From Acheta domesticus (lineage: Eukaryota > Arthropoda > Insecta > Orthoptera > Gryllidae), in contig JAHLJT010000631.1 of the NCBI GenBank assembly GCA_031308135.1, positions 32,597,522 to 32,661,521 on the forward strand: a stretch of 64,000 bases of DNA, read 5' to 3'. Of the stretch, positions 34,989 through 46,393 are shown piece after piece. The notes under the pieces were generated by a model, which was given only the letters and a program-made list of their open reading frames with translations, had not been told where the DNA came from and made no database searches. Within the stretch, counting starts at the first letter, position 1. The number at the start of each line of letters is the position of its first letter. The position numbers and the translations under genes are program-made.

Positions 34989-36188
34989 AAAAAAAATCTA
35001 TCATGAATTACACCATGTTCATTTCAGCCATCTTTTTTAAATGAATTGAACTAAATTGGTGCCTTATTTTACATGACAAGACTCAGGCCATGGGGCCTGC
35101 TCCTCCGTCTGACCATGCAAATTTCGCTACGCTCCTTTCATCAACTAGCAGAGAAGGAAGGTATTACTTGGGCGATTTGAATTTAGCTCAGAGGCTCTTT
35201 TTCAACTCTCTTTCAAGCCAAATAAAATGGCTTGAAATACACAAAATTACTGCAATTCCCCTAACATAAAACAACTGAATACAAAGCAATCCCCTAATTT
35301 TGAAGAGGCCACCTGAGAATTTTTTTTTCATTTTTAACTAATTCTTACTATTCAGTCAAAATAAAATAGCAAATTGTCTCATTGACTAGAAAAATGCCTT
35401 TTTTGTTGGGAAGATAATATCTTTCTTCCTGATTTACAACTATTTTCCTGATCCCTTTTCCCTATTTATGATTAAAATCACTGTTTTTGTCACAACCATC
35501 TTCTTCATCATCATCATCATCGTTTCTTTCTGGTCCTTCTCCCAGATTGTCCTCTAATTTTTAAGGCCCCTGAAAAAGTCTTGCCTGTTGAACATGCATT
35601 CATTGTCTTTTTCAATTAACAATATTAATAAGAATATTCTCTCCAGTTTATTCGGACTTTCTTTGCTTTTTTGTTCATGGCCTCTTCTTCTTTACCCACA
35701 ATTAACTTAAAATTTGCATTGTTTAATGTTTGCATGATGGGAGAGAGCAGCATAGTACTTTTTTTTCTTTCCATCTCCGTGGTTAGATGCAGAATGTATA
35801 CTTCTACCAACATTTTTCCCCCCATTTCTTTCTTTAGTAAAACAGATTTGCACTCATCATGCATCAATCAATGCATTGTTTAACAAAATCTCAGCAACAA
35901 TTTTCCTTCATTTTCACTTACTACAATGTCATTTGTTTTATATTCTATCACAACCTGATAACAATTTGGTCTGAATCCCCTGGCAAATCTCTCCACAAAG
36001 ATGCCCACAATGCATCCACATATAAAATACAAAAGCGTACAAATATAATGAAGTATTATTTACTGGCACACATGGCTTTTTATCATCTTTGTAGCTTATT
36101 GATTCATCAACATTTGAATTTCTTATTTTGGAAAGGCAATGTAAAGTCATACATCCCAACCGATGAGGCTTAATCTGTGAATACGTCA
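34989..36188. other. AT-rich intron, no gene seen
   Basis: Short frames without domains; no finger motif. Confidence 0.45.
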
Positions 36189-36325
36189 TATAATCTTGTC
36201 CAATTAATTATTTTAAGGAATAAGGCAATTTTGTAATAAAGAACACACAAAACCCAGCACTCATGTATTGAGTTAATTATTATTAACATTGACCTTCTTA
36301 AAATAATTAATTGGACAAGATTATA
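36189..36325. repeat. Perfect 29-base inverted repeat element
   Basis: Arms 36189-36217 and 36297-36325 are exact reverse complements (core ATCTTGTCCAATTAATTATT), separated by 79 bases. Either a small MITE or a hairpin; no target duplication is evident. Confidence 0.75.
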
Positions 36326-37086
36326 CAGTATTTCTACAAAGAATACATTGAATATAAGACAAGCCTAATTTTTTTGAATGAAATATTTAGAAAAAAAAAC
36401 TCATCTTATATTCCAGTGAATAAATATCAATATCCTATCACCTCCTAAGATCATAAGCATAAGCAATCACTTCATAAGCAAATTTGACCTCGTGTGCAGC
36501 GTATATAATATTTACATTTGACAAAATTTGATGCAATAGTAACAATACTTTGAAGTATATTTCACATTAAATATTTTATCTCTTCTATCAACAAATTAAT
36601 GTTTTCTTACAAATTCTTGAACTAAGCACAAAATGTTGTAGAACACAAAAATTAGAGACAATAAATTTTTTCACATTTCCATAATTTTTTGTAACTTTTA
36701 TAGTGCAATTAAAATGGACTTTTGGAATACAGAAGTGCAAACGTCACAATTTATATGAGAATTTAAAAAAAAAGGGTTTTTTAAAAAGCCATTTTTAAGA
36801 ACATTATGTTTTTAAAACATGGAGCATTTTTTAAACATGGAGAATTCTTATGACCATGAATAATAAAAACAATGGTTCATGGGGTGTTTGGTCCATGCAA
36901 AGTTTGACTGCTAGTTAGTTGTTTGCTGGCATTTCAGAAAATGTATTTCCATCAAAAGATCAAAGAATTACATGTTAATTAAACACTAAGCAGGGTTGTT
37001 TTTTTCCTCCCATAATTACAACTTGCAATTTTTTTGCATTATTACAACTGCATAACAATTAAAAACATAGAAATAAAAATACAATA
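36326..37086. other. AT-rich intron, no gene seen
   Basis: No recognised content. Confidence 0.45.
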
Positions 37087-37864
37087 TTGGAACAACCTTC
37101 TTCTTCTTCTTCTTCTGTCAGCTCTCCAGCAAATAGTTTTGCCATGGCTTCTTTCATTACGGTAGCCCAATCTCTTCAGTCTGCTGTTTTTCTTCTCTAT
37201 CTTTTCACTCTTAGGGTCCTTAGATCTTCTTCCACCCCATCATTCCATTTTAACCTCAGTCTGCCTCTACTCCTCCTACCGGCCATGCTCCTTACCTATA
37301 TATTCTTTACTGCTCTCTCCTCCTTCATTCTTATTATATGTCCAATTCATTCCAACTTTCTTATCTTGAAGCAGGTAACTATCTTAGGTGTTTTATACAG
37401 TTCGTCCAACTCTGTATTTATTCTACTCCTTCTCATTTTCTTTAACCGGTCCAAATATTCTAGGTAAAATTTTCCTTTCTCACATTGCCAGGTTATTTTC
37501 TATTTTCTTCATGAGAGGCCAAGCTTCAGAACCACACCAATGGTTTAATGGCAGTATTGCACAATTTTAACTTAGTGGCCTTTGAGATCCTTCTAGTCTT
37601 AAAAATTTTGTAGAGGTTGCTATAACATCTGTTTCCCACCATTATTCTTCTTTTAATATCCTTTTCTACTTCATTATTTTCAGTAATATAGGAACCCAAA
37701 TACTCTGTGGCATTCACCCACTCTACATTTTTCCCATCTATGTTGACACATTTTGATTTATGATAACTTCTTCTAGTTGTTCTCATATATTTTGTTTTGT
37801 CCTCATTTATTACCAATCCCATTTCTTTTGCTCCTTCCGTTAATTGGTGTAATGTAATTTCCAT
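37087..37864 (-). pseudogene. Degenerate non-LTR reverse transcriptase fragment
   Basis: The minus-strand frame 37526-37864 reads MGLVINEDKTKYM, then ATEYLGSYITENN and IMVGNRCYSNLYKIF, the C-terminal part of a LINE reverse transcriptase (RTE-like or related). After a frameshift at KPLVWF the homology continues as CGSEAWPLMKK and ERKILPRIFGP with several stops, to about 37087. It is a dead remnant, opposite in orientation to the 5244 LINE. The plus-strand frame 37087-37467 is its antisense. Confidence 0.7.
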
Positions 37865-38699
37865 ATCTGATATTGGAACAATACCTTACGAAATAAAAAC
37901 TACCTGGGTAACTACCTACCTAGGAATAGTTCAAACTAGGACTAAGTTGTTGATGATGTTATTGTTGTAAGGCATTGAACAAATTGTATTATTTTTTCTA
38001 TCCATGTTTTTAATTGTAATGCAGTTACAGTAATTTGTAAGAGGGTAATGTGCTTAGTCTTTAATTATCACATAATTATACTGATCTTGTGCATATATAA
38101 CTCTGATGATGGAAATATATTTTCCGAAAAGTCAGCCAACAATTATTAGTACTTTCTATTGACCAACTCCAAGAACCAGCCTTCAGGCAATATTTTGAGG
38201 TTGCTTTTCCTCAAAATTAATGAACTTCATAAGAAGTTCATTAAAGCAATTCTGATCACGTATTTTAAACTATAATATATTTCTGTAATGTATATATTAA
38301 GAACATGCCAGCGGTTCTTAACAATTATCTACATGTAACTTTTGGAAATTTAAAAGATTTCATTGGAACAATAATTATACAATGTAATTCAGTGATTAGT
38401 GTGTACAAACACTATTCAGTGAAACCAGTATATTCAGTGAATAATGTGTTACGAGAAAAAATTTGGAAGCATTTTTTTTTAAATCTTGTCTCAGAAGTTT
38501 TTGAAAAAATCACATTTTACTCAGAATTGTTGATCAAACATTCGTATTTTCAAGGAGAGAAGAAAAAGAAAATGAATAAGAAGTTGTAAGAGATTTGAAA
38601 GAAGTTACTTTTGCAATTTTCTAAAATTCAGATATTTTCATGAATGTCGGACTTTTACCTTATACATGAGAGCATTTTGGTCCATGAACAATAATTTTT
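37865..38699. other. AT-rich intron, no gene seen
   Basis: No recognised content apart from short frames. Confidence 0.45.
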
Positions 38700-38728
38700 A
38701 TATATATATTTATATAAAATATATAATT

Positions 38729-38767
<39 letters not shown>

Positions 38768-38770
38768 ATA
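38700..38770. repeat. (TA)n-rich microsatellite
   Basis: TA dinucleotide tract with interruptions. Confidence 0.85.
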
Positions 38771-38899
38771 TATAAAAATGAAGCCATTCTTGTGAAAATT
38801 TGGCAAAAGCTTTATGTAAAGTATCCCTTAAAATTAAAAAATTCATTTCAAATTTGCAGGACACCATGTTATGCCAGATCTATTCAAGGATATTCATAT

Positions 38900-39070
38900 C
38901 GAAAAAAATCCTGGTGTGGTTTAGGCACTACTGATGTTCCCAGATAGAGAGATGGGTACAGGTTTTGAAAAACGTACCAGGGTCCTCCAAAATTTGTTTC
39001 AAAAGCTCAACATTGATTTTTTGCAGAAAAACATAACTTCCTCTACACTAGTATGTATATACTAGAATAC
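38900..39070. repeat. Dispersed repeat copy
   Basis: Shares GGTTTAGGCACTA, a GATGTTC stretch, and CTCAACATTGATTTTTTGCAG with the copies near 17 kb and 18.2 kb. Confidence 0.45.
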
Positions 39071-40260
39071 GATAAAATTAAAACACTTACAGAATTTTTA
39101 ATGGTGAAACATTAATATCTATATCATTTCAAGCATTAAACATCTTTATCAATGACATTTAAATAGTTTACAAAAATTCTTACCTTTAAACGTGCAATCC
39201 AAAAATATTTCTAGAAATAAATTACATTACAATTTAGTTGATTTCTGAAAGAGTTTCAGTTCTTCAGTTAATTAGTAAAATTAATCATAAAACCATAAAA
39301 TTCCTTCTCTTTTCACAGATACCATAAATTCAATAAATTTATATAATTTGAAGCATTTATATAATACGCATGGAACTTTTAAATCTTGCAAATGGATAAA
39401 AATTTTGACTCAGTAGTTGACACTCAGTTTTATTCTATGTTGAAACACTGATTAATAAGAATATTATATCAGATAACCAGAATAGTTTACAACCTTTAAA
39501 TGATTATTATTTCACCAATGAATTTAATACATTGAATGTTTTAATAAGTTCAATGCTAATTTAAATATACCTCCTTGGTTCTCATATACTTTATTAAACT
39601 TTCTGTCACATTAAAAATTATCCTGTTTTTACAGTACTCTGGTTAATAGAATAGTATTTTCATATTGCTTAATGCATTGCAATTATAGGAAATTTAGGAA
39701 AATCTCCCAGAATTTGAACTTCTAAGACAAAATCTAAAATAAACCACAGTATGATTGTTTTGTGTTATAGTATATATATATATATACATATAAAAATACA
39801 GTATGTATTCAAAATAACAAGAAACATTTACTTATATTTAGATAACTGAAAGATTAATTAAATAATTATAAGCTAAAACAGGACTTATATTTTTAGATTA
39901 TAAATTAAAAGTACAAAAATTATTGAAAATATATTTTTATATTAGATCCAAATTATTCCCATCTTGTTAAGTCTGAATATTAATAAAAAATTCTATCAAT
40001 TTTCATTTATTTGGTAGGGGAAAAGGATTTGTATTTAAAAATTGAGAATTGATTTGTGAATCTAAATTAATATATATCAAAATTAATTTCATTTCATCAT
40101 CAACATAATTTATGTTTTCAATAAAAAGGAATCTATATTAGTTATATTAAATATTACAATACAACACACCACAAAGACATGTCAGTATCAGTTGTAACAC
40201 ATAACATTCAAGATAATACAATGTTGCACCTCTGTCAAAAACAAAATTAATTTATACTCA
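39071..40260. other. AT-rich intron, no gene seen
   Basis: A TA run near 39770-39786; otherwise nothing recognised. Confidence 0.45.
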
Positions 40261-40306
40261 CCTTCACATCCATGTCAAATGCATCAGTGACTCTCCACTC
40301 ATCAAA

Positions 40307-40506
40307 TTATTCAGTATTGTGCTTCAAACGTAAATGCATCCTCAAATTGTCAATGCGTTTGCTACGATGACAGCAATGTGGGCAATTCAGATGAGGTGCC
40401 CGACCACATTCTTCACGCTGATGACGTAGAAGATTGTGTCGATAGGAATAACTCTTGCCACAAGTGCCACATACAAAACGAGTATTTGCACCGTTACTGC
40501 TTAGCC
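40307..40506 (-). CDS. lola: lola alternative last exon
   Basis: Acceptor TGTGCAG at 40508-40507; 65 codons then TAA. C2HC finger at about residues 13-34 (CGTCGKSYSYRHN), linker GRAPHLN, C2H2 finger at 42-63 (CPHCCHRSKRIDN). Three-residue tail. The frame stays open for 18 codons after the stop and crosses GAAG|GTGAGTAT (5' splice-like, at about 40261). Confidence 0.88.
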
Positions 40507-41388
40507 CTGCACAGGAGAGAAATTGTGAGCTCACAAACAAATATTTTCACTTTTTTTTTTAAAAAAAAATTGAACAAAAAAGAGATTATTAAACCAATGA
40601 CCAAAGAAACAATGATAAGTAATAAATAAAAATTTGAGATAAGGAATGAAGATTTGATGAACCAAAACTTCTAAAAAACAAAAGAAAAATTTCTTCAATA
40701 ACATCCATAATGCAGTAAAACACATTTTATTGACTAATTTTCATTGAAAAGATTGTTGTAGCTTTAAAATTTAATTTTTGTTTATAAAAGATGACAGCTT
40801 CAACTTCTCTTATGAAAAATTACACACACTCTCCTTCATCACTACCAGAGTACATAATTTTCTTTTCTGAACCGAATCACAATGAATAAATTACTATAAA
40901 TTAAATACCTAAATAAAACTCTCACATTTCCTTTATTTATTTCATGGTTCATGAATGAACTTGATTAAAATACTCAATTAACATCTTAAAAACAGCCATT
41001 CAATAACTGCAAAAAGCAAATTTTGTAAGGAAAATGATAAATTTAGGCTATTAATGATTCAACCAACAACTCTCCTTTCGGTACTACTGAACTCTCTTAT
41101 TCAGTACTATTTAAACACATTGGTTCATTTCCATAAGACTCAGAAATATTACGCATAAAGGCAATACTCAATAAAACAAAGGAAGACTTGTTTCAATTGT
41201 GGTAGACTCCACCCAAATGTAATACTAATTTCAAAAAATAATAGTACGCACAAAAACATTTAATATAGGAAACATAAAAGTGTTGTAATAAAAGAAAGTA
41301 TTTCATTCTACAAATTTCCAACAACATAATTTAATTCCATCAGGAACATTGCCAAAAGATCTTATGTTATACAAAGGTCAACAGTATA
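40507..41388. other. AT-rich intron, no gene seen
   Basis: No recognised content. Confidence 0.45.
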
Positions 41389-41394
41389 TTTATT
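41389..41394 (-). terminator. poly(A) signal AATAAA containing the stop codon
   Basis: On the minus strand AATAAA holds the TAA stop (41392-41390) of the 41390-41655 exon: AA-TAA-A. Confidence 0.8.
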
Positions 41395-41655
41395 TTAAGT
41401 AATAGCCATGTTTGCTACGCATATGCTTAATTAAATCTGTCCTCTGCTTAGAACGATGTGGGCAGAAGAGACAGGAGAACTGTGGTTCCTTCCCACACTC
41501 CAGGCGCAGATGTCGGTTCAAGGTCTTTTTGTACTTGTAGAGCTTGGGGCATTTAGGACACGGGAAGACAGGCAGATTAGACAAAGGCGGTGCATTGTCT
41601 TGAATACCCCTGCTGACCAACTGTGATGCTGAAGACCACAACTGAAGTCCCGCTC
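41390..41655 (-). CDS. lola: lola alternative last exon
   Basis: Acceptor TTGTAG at 41657-41656; 87 codons then TAA. Lead of about 32 residues rich in Ser and Gln, C2HC finger at about 33-54 (CPKCPKLYKYKKT, Pro in place of the usual Gly), linker GKEPQFS, C2H2 finger at 62-83 (CLFCPHRSKQRTD, ending KHMRSKH). Closely related to the 47754 exon in both fingers, with the QCQC cluster lying between the two. The stop lies inside the poly(A) signal. Confidence 0.9.
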
Positions 41656-42890
41656 CTACAACACACACTAGATTGTTAGAGTTGGACCTATCTATCTACA
41701 ATGACAAATAAATTCATTGGAAGACCATTGAAAAGTATACTGTCAAACAAAGTGTTGGAAATTCATGCCTTAGATAACAGAACAATGCCAAAAAATACAA
41801 AACAGAACAATTAGGTTGAAAAAAAAGACGAGCAAGTTGAAGTTACTCAATTATTTAAATACATAAGAACTGGTTTCCTTTTATTTCTACAAATGCTCAA
41901 AATAAAGAAGAAAAAATACATAATGAACAAATGCACATTGTGAACTTTATCAGGGTAACAAGAGACACATTGAGTCATTCTATAATATACCATTGGGGTT
42001 GCTAGTGAAATTAAAACCAATTTGAAAGTTATCCAAGAATGTTACTACAATAAGAATTGCTATTAACAGTTTTAATTAATCTGTTTCAATACCTTTGGTT
42101 TATCTAAAGAATAAAAGATAAATTGTAAGCAATGCCAACATATTTCACTCGTCAGAAACAACAAAACTCAAATTAATAAAACCTAAAGCAAGTGTGAAAA
42201 GTAAGATGATAGCCTAAATGAGTTCGCAATTTCATTCTAAAATACTTTGTAACACATAAACAAAACAAATTACTACTTACAAAACTACTACTGTACAAAA
42301 GTAATGTTGGACAAAAGTGTTATTCCTCAAAACAGAACTTTCACTTTTGAACAGAACGTACAAAGAGAAGTACATTTATGCTTCAATTCTCATAGAGATT
42401 ATAACAGTTCCAACACACATAAATAGAATTACAAAGTGTATGTTATTATCAGCTACATATACACTTTTTCATTGAATTGCATACAGAACATGGAAACAGT
42501 AAGATGTATTGCAAATATTTCTTTGGAAGCACTAACAATAATGTAATAAACAAAACTGCAGATTAATTGAGGAAAGCAGCAGTTTACCTCTCATCATAGG
42601 TTTTTCAGTATTTTTGCATTGTAAATTCTAGTCCAGGGGTATGTTCAATTCCACATCATAAAGCATTTTTAATGCTTTGAAAATTAGATGTCGGTATGAT
42701 GTCAAGGTGGAACAATGCCTATTTTTTTACACAAGCAGCAAAAAAGTTAATGAATATTATGCTATCAATTTCCAATAAAAGTTTTCTACTCAATGACGGA
42801 TATTCACATAAACTATGACATCTTTACACTGAAATGATAATTACATTTCAGACATTTCTTGGCACCCAGCAATGTTAACAATTTTCAGCA
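41656..42890. other. AT-rich intron, no gene seen
   Basis: No recognised content. Confidence 0.45.
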
Positions 42891-43138
42891 TCAAGGCATG
42901 GAAGAGAGGGCAGCTTGATTAGGAATACGAAGACAGGAAACATCTACACGATTTGCTGGTCCAATTAAGAGCCGATGCTTGAAGCGTAGATGAGAGCGTA
43001 GGCCATCACCTCGTTTGCATCGGTAGGCACAGTGTGGACACTGGAAGCGTGGCGCTTGACCACACTCATGACGCAGATGACGCTGCAGGTTGCCTTGATG
43101 ACTGTATGAGTTGCCACACCGTTGGCAGCGGAAACGCC
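42891..43138 (-). CDS. lola: lola alternative last exon
   Basis: Acceptor TTGCAG at 43140-43139; 81 codons then TGA. The fingers start at once: C2HC at about residues 5-26 (CQRCGNSYSHQGN), linker GQAPRFQ, C2H2 at 34-55 (CPHCAYRCKRGDG). The tail of 27 residues (RLLIGPANRVDVS onward) is longer than in most neighbours. No ATG precedes the fingers; frame and start are set by the acceptor. Confidence 0.88.
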
Positions 43139-43640
43139 CTGCAACACCAGCCCTGTTGTCAACAGAGCTTGGAATTCATGGCATGCTGGGTACTATTTAC
43201 AAGTTTGCATCCAATGAATAAGTAAATTAAGGGTTTGTAATTATGAGTTCTCTTTAAGTACAAAAAAGATCTTTAATTATCACAATTTTTCAGTTATAAA
43301 GGTATTTTAAAAGTAGTCTTTTTCCAGAGAAATTTGATGCAATTCCCTTCTTCACCTACAGAAGAAACATATTATGCCTTCACTGACACACTCAGAATTT
43401 TGTACAAATAATCAAACCAAATTCATTTAAGTGTTCTTTTTTCCTTTTTTAATACAGTAATAATGAAGCTCATGGTTAAAAATAGTAAGATTTAAAAGAA
43501 ATGTAATTTTGGTGATGAGAGATAAATGAAATGTAGAAGTTTATATAAAATTTGAAATAAAAATTCTAGATTAAATAAGTCCAGCATTGAAATTCAATTT
43601 GCACATTCTAGAATTGTTGTAGTTGATTTTGAGCTATGTC
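43139..43640. other. AT-rich intron, no gene seen
   Basis: No recognised content. Confidence 0.45.
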
Positions 43641-43646
43641 TTTATT
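43641..43646 (-). terminator. poly(A) signal AATAAA containing the stop codon
   Basis: AA-TAA-A: the TAA stop of the 43642-43832 exon lies inside the signal. It probably serves both that exon and the one at 43850. Confidence 0.8.
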
Positions 43647-43832
43647 CAATTTTATGGTGTTTGCACCATAAATGTCTGCGTAAAACATGGCGGTGCTTGG
43701 TGCGAAAATCACAATCTGGGCACAAGCACATTGGATCCTTGCCACATTCCAATTTCAGATGCCGATCCAAGTTACGGCGATGTTTGTAAACTTTCCAACA
43801 GGATGGGCAGCGAAAAGGCAGCATTATGCTCC
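43642..43832 (-). CDS. lola: lola alternative last exon (QCQC cluster)
   Basis: Acceptor TTGCAG at 43834-43833, 15 bases below the stop of the next upstream exon. 62 codons then TAA. C2HC finger at about residues 9-30 (CPSCWKVYKHRRN), linker GKDPMCL, C2H2 finger at 38-59 (CPDCDFRTKHRHV). It belongs to the 43.6-47.3 kb tandem cluster by its CPSC start and Cys in the linker, and is its last member. Confidence 0.89.
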
Positions 43833-43849
43833 CTGCAACAGAGCATAAG

Positions 43850-44073
43850 TCAGCTTGCTGCATTCTTCAAAGCTGCAAATTCCATAGCATGACGACGTAA
43901 CAAGTGTTTGTGAAGATCATGACGGTACGTGGTGCGATAATCACAGAAAGGGCATTGGCATTGTGGGTCCTTCCCACATTCCACCCGAATATGGCGTACC
44001 AGGTCCCGTCTATATTTATAAGCTTTTGCACAAGAAGGACAGGAGAAGCGCAGACCAACAATGTTCATCATTC
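43850..44073 (-). CDS. lola: lola alternative last exon (QCQC cluster)
   Basis: Acceptor TTTGCAG at 44075-44074; 73 codons then TGA. C2HC finger at about residues 12-33 (CPSCAKAYKYRRD), linker GKDPQCQ, C2H2 finger at 41-62 (CPFCDYRTTYRHD). Twelve-residue Ala-rich tail. The TGA stop lies in CTGAC, 15 bases before the next acceptor, so it may overlap that acceptor's branch site; no poly(A) site can fit between. Confidence 0.89.
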
Positions 44074-44204
44074 CTGCAAAATAGCAAGCATTAATGCAAA
44101 TCCACAGAACAATATGACACCTACTGTTTCTCTCTCCGGTGAAATACAAAATAAAAAGACTTCATATATATAAAATGTATGTATTATATATATATATATG
44201 TATG

Positions 44205-44267
<63 letters not shown>

Positions 44268-45064
44268 AAAATGTGTGTGTGTGTGTGTATGAAATATCTG
44301 GGAACAATCATAAATGTATTTACAATGAGAAAATTAATATGAAAAGAAGTGATTCAAATACTGCCCATGGCATGGACATATTCTACTTAATTAAAAATTA
44401 ATTTGTAGACATAAACAGTATAAAGTTTCTCAATCAACTTTAACAACTGATAAGAGTAAATTGCAGAATGAAATAATTCAGCATGCATTAAAAGAAATTT
44501 CCTTTAACAAATGAGAGGTGAATATCATAATACAGAAAAGTAAATTGCACAAAAGTGAGTGAACCAGATCAACAAGCCAATAATTATCTTTATTGCTCAG
44601 GTCATCCACAGTTTACATTCAAGTACAACTGATTGTATTTAGAACAAGAAAAATGGTAAATTCACATACTTTGGAATGTTTTTATAATACATTTAGTTTT
44701 AAGTCATCTCACATTTGAATACCAAGATGAATGAAAACTATCACAGGATTCTGTTTTATTGAAGATCAGCAATGTAGACAAAAAAATGTAATTACTACTC
44801 TTTCTAACATTCATGTCAGAGTACATGAATTAATTAGAATTTAATTTTGATGACTAATATATAAATAAAACTAAACATGACAGAACCAGAATGAGCACAA
44901 AGATGACTAAATCATTTTTCCACAAATCAATTCTGTTTTATTTACTTCCTACATTATTGTACATATAATGTCAATATGACATAAATATCAGTTATACATA
45001 CACATGGGTCAGTTGAAATGAACCTGGCCAAATAATAATGGCACAAAATGCAAAAAAGACCTTC
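44074..45064. other. Intron with TA/GT microsatellite
   Basis: Contains a long TA run (about 44187-44262) followed by a GT run (44271-44288). Otherwise AT-rich without genes. A TTTATT (AATAAA on minus) near 44937 may serve the 45065 exon. Confidence 0.6.
44187..44288. repeat. (TA)n(GT)n microsatellite
   Basis: Pure TA tract with a GT extension; likely length-polymorphic. Confidence 0.9.
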
Positions 45065-45267
45065 TCAGTACATTGCTCCATGTCCCGTGGAGCAAAGATG
45101 AGAAAGGAGGGCATGTCGATGTTTGCCACGATAACTGCAAGTTGGACAATGAAACTGCGGCTCCTTGCCACACTCAAATCGAATATGGCGTATTAAATTG
45201 CGCCGATGTTTGTATTCCCTGGTACAAGATGGGCAGGGAAAACGTGCCGCAATGTCGTCCACCAGTC
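45065..45267 (-). CDS. lola: lola alternative last exon (QCQC cluster)
   Basis: Acceptor TTGCAG at 45269-45268; 66 codons then TGA. C2HC finger at about residues 12-33 (CPSCTREYKHRRN), linker GKEPQFH, C2H2 finger at 41-63 with one extra residue between the His ligands (HLCSTGH, x5). Unlike most cluster members the linker has Phe, not Cys. Four-residue tail. Confidence 0.88.
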
Positions 45268-45284
45268 CTGCAACATAGCATACA

Positions 45285-45502
45285 TCAGTATGCCACATCT
45301 AGTTCAGAAGTCTGTTTTGCTGCCCCATGCATACGACGAAGGTGCAAAACGAGATTTGAATTGCGTTTGGTTCGAAAACTGCAGTATGGACACTGGCACT
45401 GTGGCTCCTTTCCACATTCAATACGCCAGTGTCGTAACATGTTGTGCCGTCTGTTGTATGCCTTCCCACATGATGGACATGGAAACCACATACCACATCC
45501 AC
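45285..45502 (-). CDS. lola: lola alternative last exon (QCQC cluster)
   Basis: Acceptor TTGCAG at 45504-45503; 71 codons then TGA. C2HC finger at about residues 9-30 (CPSCGKAYNRRHN), linker GKEPQCQ, C2H2 finger at 38-59 (CPYCSFRTKRNSN). Thirteen-residue tail. The second finger nearly equals that of the 45721 exon (RTKRNSNL), a recent duplicate. The stop sits in CTGAT, 15 bases from the next acceptor. Confidence 0.89.
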
Positions 45503-45597
45503 CTGCAACAGAAGAAAAGTTAGAAATGGCAAATAGAATGAAGGCAGGCAGAGAATAGGGCTCTAAATCAAGAGCACAGCTGAACTGGCCATTTCTC

Positions 45598-45603
45598 TTT
45601 ATT
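45598..45603 (-). terminator. poly(A) signal AATAAA
   Basis: About 65 bases after the short tail frame ending at 45668; the first AATAAA after the 45721 exon. Confidence 0.6.
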
Positions 45604-45667
45604 ACAAATTTCATATACACAGTAGATGCAATTTCAGAATGTAATACAATATAAAGTAATACCATTA

Positions 45668-45708
45668 CTATGTCCTTGCATCTGGAAAGTCTGTGATTTT
45701 TACTGACC
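45668..45708 (-). pseudogene. lola: Truncated cluster member: acceptor plus 12-residue tail
   Basis: Ten bases below the TGA of the 45721 exon lies another TTGCAG acceptor (45710-45709) in the array phase. It opens only SVKITDFPDART then TAG, with no finger. The stop-to-acceptor layout copies that of its neighbours, so it looks like a duplicate that lost its fingers, or a minor fingerless tail. Confidence 0.45.
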
Positions 45709-45720
45709 CTGCAATACAGT

Positions 45721-45938
45721 TCAGCCAAGCACACGCAGTGTTGGTTGCCCAGGATGTTTGCGTCGTAAATGCACAAGCAGATTTGAATTTCGCTTTGTGC
45801 GGTAGTGACAGTACGGGCATTGACACTGTGGTTCCTTGCCGCACTCGATTCGCAAATGGCGCAGCATATCGCATCGACGATGGTATGATTTTCCACAGGA
45901 TGGACATGGGAAGCGTAAGCCAGAGCCACTCACCAGCC
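45721..45938 (-). CDS. lola: lola alternative last exon (QCQC cluster)
   Basis: Acceptor TTGCAG at 45940-45939; 71 codons then TGA. C2HC finger at about residues 12-33 (CPSCGKSYHRRCD), linker GKEPQCQ, C2H2 finger at 41-62 (CPYCHYRTKRNSN). Ten-residue tail. Confidence 0.89.
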
Positions 45939-45955
45939 CTGCAACACAGCATGCA

Positions 45956-46182
45956 TCAGACTGCCTTATCAATGGCAGCAGCAGAAGGGTCTATGCAGTG
46001 TTTGCGTTGCAAATGCCTCCGCAAATGATGAGCGTGCTTCGCACGATAACTGCAGAAAGGACACTGGCACTGAGGTTCCTTCCCACACTCAATGCGCAAG
46101 TGTCGTATCATATTGCTCCAACGATTGTATGATTTTCCGCATGTTGGGCAGGGATACCATACATATCCCACGGCAAGAGGTC
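45956..46182 (-). CDS. lola: lola alternative last exon (QCQC cluster)
   Basis: Acceptor TTGCAG at 46184-46183; 74 codons then TGA. C2HC finger at about residues 12-33 (CPTCGKSYNRWSN), linker GKEPQCQ, C2H2 finger at 41-62 (CPFCSYRAKHAHH). Thirteen-residue Ala-rich tail. The first finger is close to the 46394 exon (RWSN). The stop lies in CTGAT, 15 bases from the next acceptor. Confidence 0.89.
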
Positions 46183-46276
46183 CTGCAACAGAACGTGTGT
46201 CAGTTGTGATGTCAGAGGATGAAACAAGCAATGAGGATGTCATGATTTAACTCAAGTAACATGTATGGCAATTTTC

Positions 46277-46282
46277 TTTATT
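46277..46282 (-). terminator. poly(A) signal AATAAA
   Basis: About 112 bases after the stop of the 46394-46596 exon. Confidence 0.55.
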
Positions 46283-46393
46283 TCTGAGCATAACATACAC
46301 CAGGAATGCAAGTAAGATCATAGATTAACTAGACAGACAATTCAGATTTATAAAAATCATTATGGTATGTTTAGTACACTACAATTGACACGG

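Noticed and set aside
37087..37467. Plus-strand hydrophobic frame of 126 residues
   Set aside because: It is antisense to a degenerate LINE on the minus strand.
42965..43162. Minus-strand frame of 65 residues
   Set aside because: Out-of-phase shadow of the 42891-43138 finger exon.
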